Below are positions 1-13,583 of a DNA stretch of 64,000 bases, piece after piece. The notes under the pieces are model-generated. The model was not told where the DNA came from. It did no database searches and worked only from the letters and a program-made list of their open reading frames with translations. A program made the translations under genes and the position numbers. This DNA is from Aphidius gifuensis. Lineage: Eukaryota > Arthropoda > Insecta > Hymenoptera > Braconidae. Numbering within the stretch: the stretch's first letter is position 1; each line of letters opens with the position of its first letter. The DNA lies in assembly GCF_014905175.1 (NCBI RefSeq), contig NC_057792.1:7006001-7070000 (forward strand). The letters are read 5' to 3'.

Positions 1-1103
1 TAAATAGGTACAAAAAAAAATATATAATAATTATAGATTCACCATAAAAAAAAGTTTAAAATCATGTTAAGTAATAAAATATATTTAAAGTATTTGTACA
101 GATGTAAATATTCAAAATGATAATCATTATATATTTTTCCCTTATTTTATATTTATTTCATTATTTGATCAAGTGTAGATATTGCTGGATTGAGCCACGT
201 TTTAAGTAAAAGGGGGAAATGATTTTTTTTTTTTAATTCTTAAATTAAAATTTTTTTTCATATTCATAACGATTAATAATTTCGTGGTGTCAGTTTGTCT
301 TCATATTTAACATCAAAACCTTCGAAAAAAAAAAAAACTTATATTTTTATCAATAAACTGATAAATGTATATGTATATTTTTGAATCTTACTTTTTACAT
401 ATCATAAAATAGTTATTAAAATTAATGTCGTTGTTTAAGATAATGTTTTTTATTTTTAATATCCGATAAATAAATATATTAAAATATTTAAAATAAAAAC
501 AGGCGTGAAAACGTGGTCACCCGTATCTTTGAGACACGTAGGTGAAAAAAAAAAAATAAATAAAATAGACAAACGGTGGGTATAATAATTGGTCGCGATA
601 GGGACGTTGAAATATAGACGCAGGGAAGGTTTAATCATTTGCACTTTGAGTCTACTTCAACTCGTTTACTTCCTCAACAACACATCGGTAAGTTTAAATA
701 ATGAAAAAATATTATTTTTAAAATTTACTACTAACAATTGAAAAGAATTTCAACACAATAATAAAATACAAATATATTTTTAAAAATAAAATAAACTCAG
801 CTTAAAAATAATTAAATATTTAATTTTTAAATATTTTTAAAAATATTAAAAGATAATTTAAATTTTAAATTTCAAAAATATTTATAATTACAGTATCAAG
901 TATTTAATTAAAAATATTTTAAAATAATTTCTTTTTTTTTTTTTTTTGTTGCTAGGCAAAAGAAGTGCAAATTAATTAAGTCAATTTTATTCGATCTGAT
1001 TTATCGATCCTGACGTTCAACAAACTTTATATTATTTGTTAGTTTGTTCGTTCGGCTCGAGTTATCAGATTGATATAATAAATCATCATTTGATAATTTT
1101 AAT
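1..1103. other. AT-rich intergenic sequence
   Basis: No coding exon could be supported here. The stretch is A/T homopolymers and short A/T repeats. A donor-like sequence (CGGTAAGTTT) near 690 on the + strand follows a less AT-rich patch (about 590-690) and could end a 5' non-coding exon of a + strand transcript, but no matching coding exon was found. Confidence 0.4.
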
Positions 1104-1549
1104 TTATGGATCATTATGAATCATGCAAGTACGATAAGTGATGATACGATCATAAAGTTCCCGATCAGTTGGTGAAAATGAAGTAAGTGTTCGTAAACGT
1201 GCTCGTGATATTTCTAAATCCTAAAAATAAACGATTTTTTTTTTTTTTTTAAATAATTATTATATGATTTATTTATAAAATAAAATTTACCTTTAATAAT
1301 TTTTCATTTCTAATTATTGCAGCCTCTTTGGAAATTACAAACTTTGAATTGTTATAATTTTTATAATTTAATTTATTTTCAGATCTCATGTTGGCTCTTT
1401 GTTCTTCACTAAAAAATATAAAATGTTATTTAATAAAAAATAAATTAATATTTATAAAATATAATTTACCATTTTTTAAGCTTTTCAATGAGTAATTTTT
1501 CTTCTTTTAGATATTTTATTTCAAATTCACGAGCAATTGAGTCTTCCAT
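1104..1549 (-). CDS. Small helical/coiled-coil protein, 104 aa, three exons
   Basis: Three exons read on the complement: 1470-1549, 1291-1408 and 1104-1220. Donors are GTAAAT and GTAAAT, and acceptors are clean AG. The phases fit: a Cys codon is split across intron 1, and intron 2 is phase 0. The start is MEDSIAREFEIKYLKEEK and the end is ITYRTCMIHNDP before TAA. The protein is rich in Glu, Lys and Arg with heptad-like spacing over residues 1-75, so a coiled coil is likely. There is no signal peptide or membrane segment. The segment LLKDLEISRARLRTL recalls the centrosomal CEP15/C3orf14 family, but the resemblance is weak and the call is left open. Each exon is too short to stand out alone. 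The gene is tail-side of TRAPPC11 on the same strand. Confidence 0.6.
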
Positions 1550-1840
1550 GATGTAAAAAAAATCAACAGCTGTGTAAAATTATATTTTTGTTTTAGTTTC
1601 AAGTAACACATAGCAACGCTATCGATTTTTATTTTCTCATCAAATTCAAATAAAAAAAATTTATTAATGCATATATGTAACAATATAAAAATAAATAAAC
1701 ACGATAATAATTTTTCTTTGTTTTATTATTATTAATAAAAATTTAATTTGAAATAATTACGTGGAAGCCCACGTATTATAATACTATAAATATATATATA
1801 TATTTTTTTGTTAATTGTCTATTATTTTCTGACTGGTTCT

Positions 1841-4800
1841 TCATGCTTCAACAACCTGAGATTTTGGCTGAAAAAAAAAACAAAACAAAACATTATTTTA
1901 TTAATAAAAAACAAAAATAAAAGTGTCTTATTGTTGTAATATTTTATCAGAGTTTTTTTGTTGTTCAACAATCTTTGTAATATAAATTTTTGACTGATAA
2001 TTATATGGATAACTTGTTGAATTAATTTTATTGTGTTTACCATAATGTAAATGTGGGTTGGTAATGAACGTTCCATAACTTCAGCAAGACGTACTTTATT
2101 AACTTTATGTTCTTCATCTGTAAATAAATAATTAAAATTTTAAAAATATGTAACTAATATTGACAAATAAATGAATGAAAAAAAAACATACCAATTGGAA
2201 CAGCAAGTGACAATGTTGGTAATGCAACAAAACCAGCAACAAGTGGTCTAAGTATCCAATCAATTTTTTTTTTATTTTTAGGTCTAATACAAATATCAAT
2301 TTGTTTTTGTCCAGCAAACATAAATGCATCACTTGCTTCCATTGTAAGTCTAAGTGTAAATAATAAATCTGAATGATTTTTAATAATATATGTTATACAT
2401 AATGGTGTTCTAACAAATCCATGAGCTGGTATATTAGCATCAATACCAACAACAACATCTTCAACCCACAATGGTGCCAATGTAACACTTGTACTTGTTT
2501 CAATAATATCATTAATATCATTATTATTATTATTTCTTTGCCATTTAATTGTATAAACACCAGTTGATGTTGGTTGTTCACTACCAATTTTTGGTACAAT
2601 ACAAAATGCATCTGTTGCTGTTTCACCATCCGTCAATATTATATTTTTTAATAAACTTTTATTATCACAATTATTATTATCATTTAATTTAACAATTGAA
2701 TTACCTAATTCAACTGATGAATCAATTATTTTTAATGGCCATGGTGATGTACAAACAATATGTGGCATCATTATAAATTGTTCATTAACAAATGCTTTTG
2801 TTAATGGTTCAAATAATTTTGTATAAAATTGTGTTGTTACATCAAATGGTTTAACTATTTTTAATGAATATGATAATTCTTTATTACGTTTTATATCATC
2901 ATTATTACCTTGATATTCAACACGAAATATAAAATTTCTTATTCCAATTTGATGACATCTTACAAATATTATTTTTTCAATTTTTTTATCATTAATATTT
3001 TCATTATCAATATTAATTATTATTGAATTTTGATTATTTTCATGTAATTTTTTATTATCTGTTGTTAAACTCAATTCAACTGCTGGATCATTACTATTTT
3101 CAGCTAATATTTGTTTAACCTGTAACAAAATTAATAATGTATTATTTTTAAAATATTATTACTTGTATTTTTTTATGATTTACCTGAATAATGACATTTG
3201 AAATATCTTGATTTGATGATATTAATATTTTTATTGGCATCCATTCACTTAATAAAGCTGGTACTTTTGCATCAATATCAAGTTTAAAATTTTTATCTTC
3301 ATGTTTAATTTCAGCAACAATTACAGATTTTATTTTATCAAAATAAGTACCACGTAATTGTTGAATTTCTGAATATGTACGTTCTAATAATGTACAATCA
3401 CCAAACAAAGATGTATATTTCATAATAATTGAAAAATTTTTATCATTACCAAAATATAATGATACATTATTTATTTGTATTTCTGTACCATCATTAAAAT
3501 TTGGTGTATCAAATTGACAATTAAATTTTTTAATTTCATTATTATTAAATTTAAAATTACCATTATCATTAGAATTTTCATCAATAAATAATTCAATATT
3601 TTTACCAGGTAATTTAATTGATATTGATATTTTTGAAAATTCAATATTATCATCATATAAATTACGTATAAATAATTCAATATTAATAAATTGACCAATA
3701 TAAAATTTATTGCTTGTAAATTTAATTTTTAATTGAATAAAATTTATAATATTCATATCATCAATTGTAAATGCTAATTTATCAATATTATTAATTTCAT
3801 TATTCCATTTATTAATAGATATTAATTTATCATCATCTGGTAAATCTGGTTCTTCAATTGGTATTGTTTTTTTTAATATATTATATATATTATTACGTAT
3901 TATTAATTTATGTTGTTTATTTAATAATATTTTTGGACCAAGTGCTTCAATACATAGTGTTAAATATTCTTGTATTGATACAGATAAAAATGCTGCTTTA
4001 AGTGCATTTTTTAATATATCTGTTAATAATATTGGCCAACATTCACTACGAAAATCCCATAACATATGCATTAATAATGTCAATACTTTACCATAATCTT
4101 TAACATTAAAATATTCACTAGCCATTTGTACAACTAATAATCTTCTCATTCTTGGACAACGATAAATTTTAAATTGTGATATTGCATTACCTAATAAACC
4201 AATAATAATCATTGAATGATTAATTTTTTTTTCACGTAATTGTAATAATTTAATTGTCATATTATTTAAATTATTATTTTTTTGTTCAAATTTAATAAAT
4301 GATCTTTGTCCATAATATTCAATTTTATTATCATCATCTTCAATATTATTATCATCAGCATTATTATCATCATCATTAATAATAATATTATTAATTGATT
4401 TTTGTCGTAAAGTAGCATAATGTGCAGCAAGTTGATAATAATAACCAGGATGTTGTGTTTGTACTGCTGGTAAACCTTGTCTAATAGCATCATCAAATAA
4501 TTCAGCAAATGTTGAATATTGATTTGTCATCCATCCATAATGTTCAAATATAATATTATCATTACCAATTAAATTACGATAACGTTCAGTATGACAACGA
4601 AATTGTGATATTGCATCTCTTGGTTGATTTAATAAAAACATTAATTTACATATTTTATAATTAACAAAACTTGTTATTAATTTAATTTCATATATATTTG
4701 TATCAATAATACGTATGTCATTTAAATCTTTATAACATTGTTGATAATGACGTAATGATATACTTTTATCATTTTTTAATTCATTATAAAATGCCATTTT

Positions 4801-5481
4801 ATATTGATGACGTATTATAATATATTGATGTGAATTTTTATTAAGTTGATCACGATGATTTTTAACAATTCTATATTCATGATGATAATAATTTTGTGAT
4901 AAATCATAAAATGCATTTTCAAGACGTGTTATATAACCCATTAAATGATCACCATGTGGTAATATGTATAATAATTTACCTTGTAATTCACATGATGTAC
5001 ATAATGATGTTGCTCTATCACTTGTTAATGTATCTTCATTATCTGTTGGTGATGATGATACTGATGATGATTTTTGTATTAATACAACAGCAATTTTTGT
5101 ATTACGTCCATCAAGTGATGAACGTAATGATTGTACTTTTGATGAACAATCAATTTTTTTTTCATTCCATTGTGGATCATTCCAATCAAGATCATAAAAA
5201 AATACAACAACTGATGGTATTTCATTGAGATATTTTGTCATCCAATTACGTTTTAATATACCTTTTGGTGTATACCATTCATATGAATTTTTTTTTTGTT
5301 TTGATACTGGAAATACATGTGATTGTTGAAGTAATTTAAATTGTATTGGATGTGAATCTGGACGACGATTATTACTAAATGCATCCCAAATTGAACGATG
5401 TACTGTATTTGATATATCAAGACCTGTCAAAGCAATTAATGCCAATGGTTTTGCCACTAATTCTGGTGGTAAATCAAACAT
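1841..5481 (-). CDS. TRAPPC11: TRAPPC11 (TRAPP complex subunit 11, foie gras/gryzun)
   Basis: Subunit of the TRAPP tethering complex acting in ER-to-Golgi and autophagic membrane traffic. Coding exons on the complement: 3184-5481, 2192-3119, 2041-2117 and 1841-1867. They join in phase to about 1109 aa, close to the roughly 1130 aa usual for the family. It starts MFDLPPELVAKPLALIALTG, the conserved N-terminus. Residues about 235-360 carry the foie-gras region (NIYEIKLITSFVNYKICKL, then DDAIRQGLPAVQTQHPGYYY). The C-terminal half is the beta-rich gryzun-like region. The tiny last exon gives PKSQVVEA, extending the conserved LPTHIYIM end. The start ATG lies just after an AG acceptor (TTTTTTAG, near 5491), so there is a 5' UTR intron whose donor is probably near 5697. 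The gene is head-to-head with GTF2H2. Internal Asn/Asp runs (for example near residue 380) are low-complexity insertions. Confidence 0.93.
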
Positions 5482-6050
5482 TTTATTACCTAAAAAATAT
5501 AAAAAATTATTACTTATTTATTTATTACGATATTATTATCATTATAAATATATTTTTTGTTTTGTTTATCATACAACTGTTATTATTGTTTGTAAAATTG
5601 TTGATATTTTATTTTTTGATACAAGTGTTTACTAGATAGTCAAATTTTTTATTAAATATGTTAAATAAATAATTAAAAATTAGAAAACAAATTTACCTTT
5701 TTTTGAATAATATTTTAAACTAGTTTATTTGTTTTATTAGAAAAAATTTGTTATTTTAATTGGTGGTCTACATTTGACATATGACATACATTTGACAGCA
5801 GCTGTGATAACAAGTCTAGGTTATGTGACATCTGTTTTATCTACTGCAGATTTAATATGCTCAAAAAAAAATAAATAAAAATAAATAAATAATTTTTCTC
5901 TCTCTCTCTCTCTCACCGGCATAACCTCAAAAAATTGACAAGTCTGTTGACAAGTAAATAGCACAAGGATCAACACAACAAAATTGCAATCAGTTGCAAT
6001 AAAGAGATTATTATTTATTAGATAATTAATTAAATAAATAAAAATAAACA
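5482..6050. promoter_or_regulatory. Shared upstream region of TRAPPC11 and GTF2H2
   Basis: About 570 bases separate the divergent start codons. The left side holds the inferred TRAPPC11 5' UTR intron (acceptor near 5491, donor near 5697). The right side has a CT microsatellite of about 20 bases (5896-5916) in the GTF2H2 leader. No TATA box is evident. Bidirectional promoter activity is inferred from layout only. Confidence 0.45.
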
Positions 6051-7791
6051 ATGGGAGACGATGATAATCCAAAAGAATATCGTTGGGAAACTGGCTATGA
6101 AAAAACATGGTATAAAATTATTATTTTATAGAAAAATTTATAACAAAATAATTATAACTAAACATTGGAATATAATTTTTTTAAGGGAGGCAATTAAAGA
6201 AGATGAATCTGGTGGTTTGGAAGCATCAGTTGCTGATATTATTCATAAAGCTAAAAGAAAAAGACAATTAGAAAAAACAGGTACAGCTAGACTTGGAATG
6301 ATGAGACATCTTTTTATTGTTTTGGATGGTTCTGAGGCAATGTCAATTCAAGATTTAAAACCAACACGACTCATCTGTTCAATAAAAGTAAATTATAGTT
6401 TACTATTTTTAATAAAACATTAATTTACTAGTTTATGTTAGTAATTTTATTTAAATATTATATAGCTTCTTGAGGGATTTATTGATGAATTTTTCTATCA
6501 AAATCCAATAAGTCAATTGGGATTAATAGTTACCAAAAATAAAAGAGCTGAAAAGATCAGTGATTTATCTGGTAATACAAAGAAACACTTAAAGGTATGT
6601 TATTTTATAATTTATCTATAATTTTTTATTATAATTATAATGTATATTAATTTCGAATAGGAAATTAAAGGACTACTTGGTTCAACTCCATTAGCTGGTG
6701 AGCCATCATTACAAAATTCATTAGAACTAGCATTAAAATCATTAAAAAATTTACCATCACATGCTAGCCGTGAAATATTAGTAATAATGGGATCATTAAC
6801 AACTTGTGATCCTGGTAATATATCTGACTCTATTCAGGTAATTTGAAAAAAAAAAAAAAAAAAAAGAAAACTCTTTAAATAATTAAATAATGAAACAATT
6901 TTCATTACAGAATTTAAAAACAGAAGGTGTAAGATGTAGTGTTATTAATCTTGCTGCTGAATTACATATTTGTAAAAAAATAGCAACAAGTACTGGTGGT
7001 GAACATGGTGTTGTACTTGATGATAAACATTTTAAAGATCAATTGTATATGCATATTGATCCACCACCAGCAGCAACACGACTTGAAGCAGCACTTGTTA
7101 AAATGGGATTTCCTCATCATTCATTAGCATCATTGGGAACAGATCCAACACCAATAAGTGTTTGCATGTGGTAAATAAACATCTTACAAATTTAAATTAT
7201 ATAGCATTTAAATTATAATAAGTAATAATTTCTTTATTGTTTTACAGTCATGCTGATAGTAAAGATGAGCTAGTAAAATTAACAAGTGCTGGTTATTTAT
7301 GTCCTCAATGTTTATCAAAACATTGTGATTTACCAGTTGAATGTAGATCATGTGGACTTACCCTTGTTTCTGCACCACATCTTGCACGTTCATATCACTA
7401 TTTATTTCCAGTTAAACATTTTACTGAAGTTGAATTTGACGAAACATTAAAAAATTGTTTTGGCTGTCAAAAAACTCTAACGTCACTTGACAAAAAGGTA
7501 TACATACATATAAAAAAATAATCAATATTATCGTAGTATCCTATTGGATAATATTTTATTACGTTTTATTTTTTAATTTTGTTTCTTTTATCGACACTTG
7601 ATTTATGATTGTGATGACGTCTTACTTTATCAAATATAATTTATTGATTACAGGTTTATGTTTGTGAAAAGTGTTCACATAGTTTTTGTCTTGATTGTGA
7701 AATATTCATTCACGAATCACTTCACACGTGTCCTGGATGTGCAACAAATCAAAATTCATTCAAACAACCAACTGGAAATAACAACACGTGA
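6051..7791 (+). CDS. GTF2H2: TFIIH core subunit p44 (GTF2H2 / Ssl1)
   Basis: p44 is a TFIIH core subunit that regulates the XPD helicase in transcription initiation and nucleotide excision repair. Exons: 6051-6109, 6186-6387, 6466-6594, 6661-6837, 6911-7170, 7248-7497 and 7654-7791. Phases agree throughout, giving 404 aa (human about 395). The N-terminus has the conserved YEKTWEAIKEDESGGLEAS. A von Willebrand A-type domain spans roughly residues 60-240 (RHLFIVLDGSEAM opens it; LVIMGSLTTCDPGNI lies inside). The C-terminal zinc-binding part contains GYLCPQCLSKHCDLPVECRS and SAPHLARSYHYLFP. It ends with the RING-like C4 region VCEKCSHSFCLDCEIFIHES and HTCPGC. Nothing looks broken. The ATG is chosen because MGDDDNPKEYRWETGYEKT runs directly into the conserved segment. 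Confidence 0.96.
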
Positions 7792-8168
7792 TAAAAAACC
7801 AAATATGCTGGAAAGAAATATTTAATTTGAGTATTTTTTACTTTTTTTAAAAATATATCATTTTATATTTTTTAAAAAAACGAAAAAATATTCATTGATG
7901 ATTTTATTTTTCATTATTAACTTGTTAATAATTACTCATTAGTTAGTTGTAAATTAATTAAATAATAATTAATTAAATAAATTAAATAATAATGATAATT
8001 AAAAAAATTTTAATCTTTTTTTTTTTTCGGTAGAATAAGTACTACTGTTAATGTTAAAAAAAAAAAATATGTTAATTGAGATTTATCATTAAAATGATAT
8101 TATAAATAATAGAATCTGGGAGAAAAAGACTAAACGTTGACTTTGTGTTTTCAAACAATGTTTCCTCC
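7792..8168. other. Intergenic, GTF2H2 3' UTR and spacer
   Basis: AT-rich sequence after the GTF2H2 stop, with several AATAAA-like hexamers between 7910 and 8000 that could serve polyadenylation. No ORF or RNA gene seen. Confidence 0.5.
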
Positions 8169-8317
8169 TCAGTCGTGTGAGAACCATCGATACGACAAGT
8201 TCGAAATAGACAGTCGAAAAAATTAATAAACTTATATCGCTCAAAAATAATCAGATAAACTCATGGATATATCAAAGGATTAATTAATTAAAAAATAATT
8301 TGATATCAACAAATTTG
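8169..8317 (+). promoter_or_regulatory. Probable core promoter and 5' non-coding exon of the amino-acid transporter
   Basis: TCAGTCG at 8169 matches the arthropod initiator (TCAGT). Counting its A as +1, bases +28 to +32 (8198-8202) are AGTTC, which fits the downstream promoter element RGWYV. The transcribed part would end at 8317, followed by a strong donor GTAAGT. An acceptor (ATTTACAG) sits seven bases before the transporter ATG, at 10167-10168. Together these imply a roughly 150-base leader exon and a 1.85 kb intron. Inferred from signals only. Confidence 0.5.
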
Positions 8318-10168
8318 GTAAGTTTTATTTTGAAATTATTTTTTTATTTTTTTAATAGTAACAGCTTGTATTTATATTTTTTTTTCTTTATCATATCTAT
8401 CAATAATTGTTGTGACGAAGATTTGAATTATACTTCAATTTTTATGTGATTAGTCTAAAGTAATAATATCTTTTTTTTTTCTTCATAATATTTATCATCT
8501 TTTTATGTCTAGAATTTTGTCGAAAATTTATAACAATTTTGTCTTAAATAATAATAATAATTTCAACGTAAATGTTCTGTTTTTATAAAAAACAAAATTA
8601 TGTTAAAAAATTGTGTTTTTTCACATTCAAGTATGATTTATATATTTGTTTTCATCAGAATTTATGGATAATCGTATTTTGAATTATTATTTAAAAATAA
8701 AAAATTTATATTAATGACAATAATAATAATTTTAACTTATCGTTATTTTATCATTCATTGCACTCGATATTTCAAATAGGTCGTTTGAATTTCTTGTAAC
8801 TGAATTACTTATTTATATTCAAAAAATATATTTTTTTTTCTATTAAATAATTTTTTCACAACCCACTATCATTGAATTAATTAACCATTAATTATTAATT
8901 TAAATAATTTTTATCAAAATAAATAAACATAAAATTTAATTAAGAAAAAAACTTTTGAATATAAAAATTTAAATTACTTTCATTTATTAATTATTATTAG
9001 ACACAAAGTAAGTTTTCAAATTAAGTACTAAGCATGTAGCTAAATATTTTTTTTATACATTAACAAATACAAATGTAGATAAGACCGTCTCAGACAATCA
9101 TATGGACAGAAAAACTTATTTTTTTTTTTTTTTTGTTTTAAATTTTATTTATTCATTTTATTAATACATTTTATTAACACATTGCACTTAAAAAAAAAAA
9201 GATAACAACATTGAGTTCATTGGAATATAAACTAAATAAATTTTATTTATTTATAATTTTTTTAATTAAAATGTCACGCATTACTCGTGTGCAATGGTGA
9301 ATATCTAATTTATGCAAGAAAAAGAAATAATGTCATTGATTTGAATTTCGTATAATTGAAATATACTAAATGTTTGATGATTTTTCCGTCTATTTATTTT
9401 TCCTCATTCATACATATGCCATTTTTTTTTTCTCAATTATTTACGTAACGAGGAAAATTATCTGTGACAATTTAGATGATTACTTCTTGCATAAAAATGT
9501 AAAAATTAAAATTACATTCTGTTCAATGAATATCATTATTATTTATATTTAAATGGAAATAATTATCATAATGCATGTGAATTATTTTTATTAAAATGAA
9601 TTTTTTTATTTTACATAATTTGTTTGTTTATTTTTAATCCATTTACTATATCAATTTTAAATATAAAAAAAAACTAAGTGTTTCAAGGATAATAGAATAA
9701 TTTTTTTTGTTACATCGGATCCTTGAATAATATCCTTGAGTTTGTTCCAAGTGTCATTAACATTTTGTCATAATAAAATTGTTTTTTTTTGTGCATTATT
9801 TTCGAAAAACCTATACTTGTTCTGAATAAATTTTTATATATATTTTTTTATTATTAAAATCAATTACAGAAACAAATTTCTTATAAAAAACACAAATAGA
9901 AAAATCATTAAATATTTGATGAAATTAATAAAATAATTTATTAATAATATTTATTTCGATGACAAATTAAAAAAAATATATATTTTCGATTGTAAATATG
10001 ATGTATATTTAATATAAAAATTACTTAATCAATAGTAGAATTTTATTTCTCTATTTACACATTTTTAACTTTTATTTTCCTCAAAATTTCTAAAGCTTAC
10101 AGTTAGTTATTTCGATTAATTAATTTAATAATAATGTTTATATATATTTTAATTATTGAAATTTACAG
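8318..10168 (+). other. Inferred first intron (5' UTR) of the transporter gene
   Basis: AT-rich, no coding potential. Short open frames such as 9370-9552 are built from A/T codons and lack any domain. Confidence 0.45.
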
Positions 10169-10174
10169 TTTAAA

Positions 10175-13100
10175 ATGTCATTCAAACTTTGGCAAGCATT
10201 ATCAAGACGTCGTGTTACTGAAGATGATGAAAATAAAAGTGAATTGGCACGTGTCTTGGGATTGTTTGATTTAATCGCATTAGGAGTTGGTGCAACTCTT
10301 GGTCTTGGTGTATATATACTTGCTGGAAAAGTAGCCAAAGAAACAGCTGGACCAGCAGTTTGTATATCATTTCTAATTGCAGCTTTTGCATCGGCACTTG
10401 CAGGTAAATTTAATATACATATAAATAAACTTTTTATCTGTTCCTTATTTACGAAAAATGAACGCACACAAAAAAAAAAGAAACATTTTATTGTTTTTTG
10501 TCTTATTGATTTTATTTAATTTGTTTGTCATGTAGATAAATATTTTATCAAAATCGAATGTGTCCATGGCCTAAAAAAAAAAATATATATTGAAAAATTA
10601 TTGTTTATTTTGATATTATCACATAAATTAAAAAACAATTTTTACTTTAATTATTTAAGCGTAAAATTGTAATTCATAAATTACAGGTATGTGTTATGCT
10701 GAGTTTGCTTCAAGGGTACCAAAAGCAGGATCAGCTTATATATACAGTTACGTAACTGTTGGTGAATTTATTGCATTTGTTATTGGATGGAATCTTATAT
10801 TGGAATATGTCATTGGTAAATTATCACCTGGACAAATCATTAAATTTAACTATTGACATTAAACTTGATAAACTTTTTTAGGTACGGCAAGTGTTGCAAG
10901 AGGTCTGAGTGAATATGTTGATGCTATGATTAATAATACAATGAAAGATAATCTTCATTCATTAATGCCGATAAATGTACCATATCTTGCTGATTATCCA
11001 GATTTTTTTGCATTTGGTGTTATAATATTATTGAGTATTTTACTATGTATTGGTGCTCGTGAATCATCAAATTTAAATATGATATTTACAGTTGTTAATT
11101 TAGCAACAATTCTCATTGTTATCATCGCTGGTTCCATTAAAGGTAAACAATATTTTTAATATCCAGATAAACAGAAAATAATAAAACAATTATCTTTATT
11201 AAATTTATCAAACTTTTATTTATTTTTTTTAATGCAGTTTGATAATAATCAGTTGAATAAACTGATTAGATATAATTTCATTTCAAAACCAATACCAATT
11301 AATTTCCTTCTATTAATGAAAATGAAACAATAAAATATGAATGAATAAATTTTCTTGATAATAAATTATACAAAGATAAAATAATTATAAAAAAATTGCA
11401 GCTGTACCAGCGTATTGGAATATATCACCAACTGATGTTGGTTTTCCAGCAGAAGGTGCTGGAACAGGTGGTTTTATGCCATTTGGAATTCGTGGAGTTA
11501 TGGCTGGTGCTGCAACATGTTTTTATGGTTTTGTGGGTATGTAATAATTTCTTATTAATAATATAAATATCAAAAATTAATATTAAAGTAGTTTTTTAAA
11601 TTATTTTTTAGGTTTTGATTGTGTTGCATCTTGTGGTGAAGAAGCTAAAAATCCACAAAAATCAATACCCATAAGTATTTGTGTTAGTTTATTTATAATA
11701 TTTATAACTTATTTTTCAATATCAACAGTATTAACAATGATGTTACCATATTATGCACAAAATCCAAGCTCACCATTTCCATATGCATTCGAACAAGTTG
11801 GCTGGCCAACAATTAAATGGGTTGTTAATATTGGTGCTGTATTTGCACTGTGTACAAGTTTGTTAGGTAGATAAATAAATTTATTGGTATTATTATTAAC
11901 ATTTTAATTTGATTTTGATATTAATAAATATAATTTTATTATTGTTTTAATTAAAGGTGCTATGTTTCCTTTGCCACGAATTTTATACGTGATGGGTGGT
12001 GATGGTATTATATTTAAATCACTTGCTAAGATTAATGAAAAAACTCATACACCAATTATTGGTACAATTATATCTGGTGGATTAACTGGTTTAATGACAT
12101 TGATATTTAATTTGGAACAACTTATTGATATGATGTCGATTGGTACATTATTGGCATACACTATTGTTGCTATATCAGTTATTATTCTGAGATATAAAAA
12201 AACAAGTCAAAGTATTAAAATACCAGTCAATACAATTATCGATAGTGAACCATCATTGATGAATTATTTTGCTCGTTTATTTAATATTAGAAATCAAAAA
12301 GTTACAACTACATTTACCAGTGAAGTTGCTAGTTGGGGTGTTGTTGTTTTTGGTGAGTTATTTTTAATATTACTTGAAATATTTCTTAAAAAATTATATT
12401 GTGATATGATTTATATTTTCTTTTTGAATTTCAACTTTTTTTTAATATTAATTTTTCATTTTAAATTCAAAACTTTTACTATATCGAGGCTGTCGAAATA
12501 ATAAACTAGAAATTGATTTATATTTCAATTAAATTATCTTTACGTTTGTTTTTAATTGAAACAAAAATATTTCTATTATAAATGGCATTGTATTAATTTC
12601 AAACTTGAAGGCCATCATGGTAAATAATATTTGTCAGATTTCATTATAATTTCTTGCGATAATTTGGCAAATTCAAAACGTTCAAGATTAAACTGATAAA
12701 TATTTTTATTTCAAAAGAAATTAAGTACGATTAATATTATTTACACCAAAATGTCTTTTAAATTTAAAATTAATGTAAGCAATTTTAAAATGAGAATATC
12801 TATTTTCCTTTTAAAATAATATTCCCAGTTTTATAAATTCAAAAAAAAAATGTAAAAATAATTTAATTGAAATATATATTTATTCATGCTTTTATTTTTT
12901 GTAAACTTGATAATGTAAAAATTGTTATTTTTTATTTTCAACTTAAATAGGATTTGACAACTAAACATGTGCTTTAAAAAATAATCTTTTCTTGATAATT
13001 TTATTCTTTTATTAAGTCGTATTATTAAAGTAATTAACACATGTTAATTTTTGTTATTTTAATTTTTCTTTACAGCTGTCTTAGTTATTATTTTTGGATT

Positions 13101-13583
13101 GATATTGAATTTTACTGAATTCGATGGAAATAATACAAATTTATTGAAATATACATCATTGACAATACTTGGAATACTATTGATACTCTGTGTTATTGCA
13201 ATTGGTAGACAACCAGTTGACAGACTTCATTTGTCATTCAAAGTACCATTTGTTCCATTCGTACCTTGTTGTAGTATTTTTATAAATCTATTGTTGATGC
13301 TACAATTGGATTTTTTTACTTGGATGCGATTCATTGTTTGGATGATTATAGGTGAATTTGAAAACAATACATTATTATTATTATTTAACTATTATTCAAT
13401 CATTATTAATCATATTATTAACACAATAAAACAATGTACAACTTAATTTTCATTTCATTATATTTTTTTCTTTTAGGTTTTGGAATTTATTTTTTTTATG
13501 GTATTAAAAACAGTACACAAGGACGTAAAAATGAATTATCACGAATTTACGCAGAATCATCAAGAACAAATACAAAATTATAA
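10175..13583 (+). CDS. Cationic amino-acid transporter (CAT/SLC7A family)
   Basis: Multi-pass plasma-membrane transporter of the SLC7 CAT subfamily, which moves arginine, lysine and ornithine. Exons: 10175-10403, 10687-10815, 10882-11142, 11402-11536, 11612-11866, 11957-12352, 13076-13351 and 13477-13583, giving 595 aa, normal for CATs. The N-terminus has ELARVLGLFDLIALGVGATL and GVYILAGKVAKETAGPAVC (TM1 region). MCYAEFASRVPKAGSAYIYS, GWNLILEYVIGTASVARGLS and AMFPLPRILYVMGGDGI follow, all typical CAT motifs. The C-terminal half has the additional hydrophobic helices, including a VPFVPFVPCCSIFINLLLM stretch. Upstream is a separate 5' leader exon (about 8169-8317). All seven coding introns interrupt in phase 1. 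It looks closest to the insect CG5535/CG7255-type CATs, but the exact orthologue cannot be set by eye. Confidence 0.93.

Noticed and set aside
4896..5639. + strand frames opposite TRAPPC11
   Set aside because: Antisense shadow of a strongly supported conserved gene.
9370..9552. 60-codon frame inside the transporter leader intron
   Set aside because: A/T-driven composition (Phe, Ile, Tyr), no recognisable feature.
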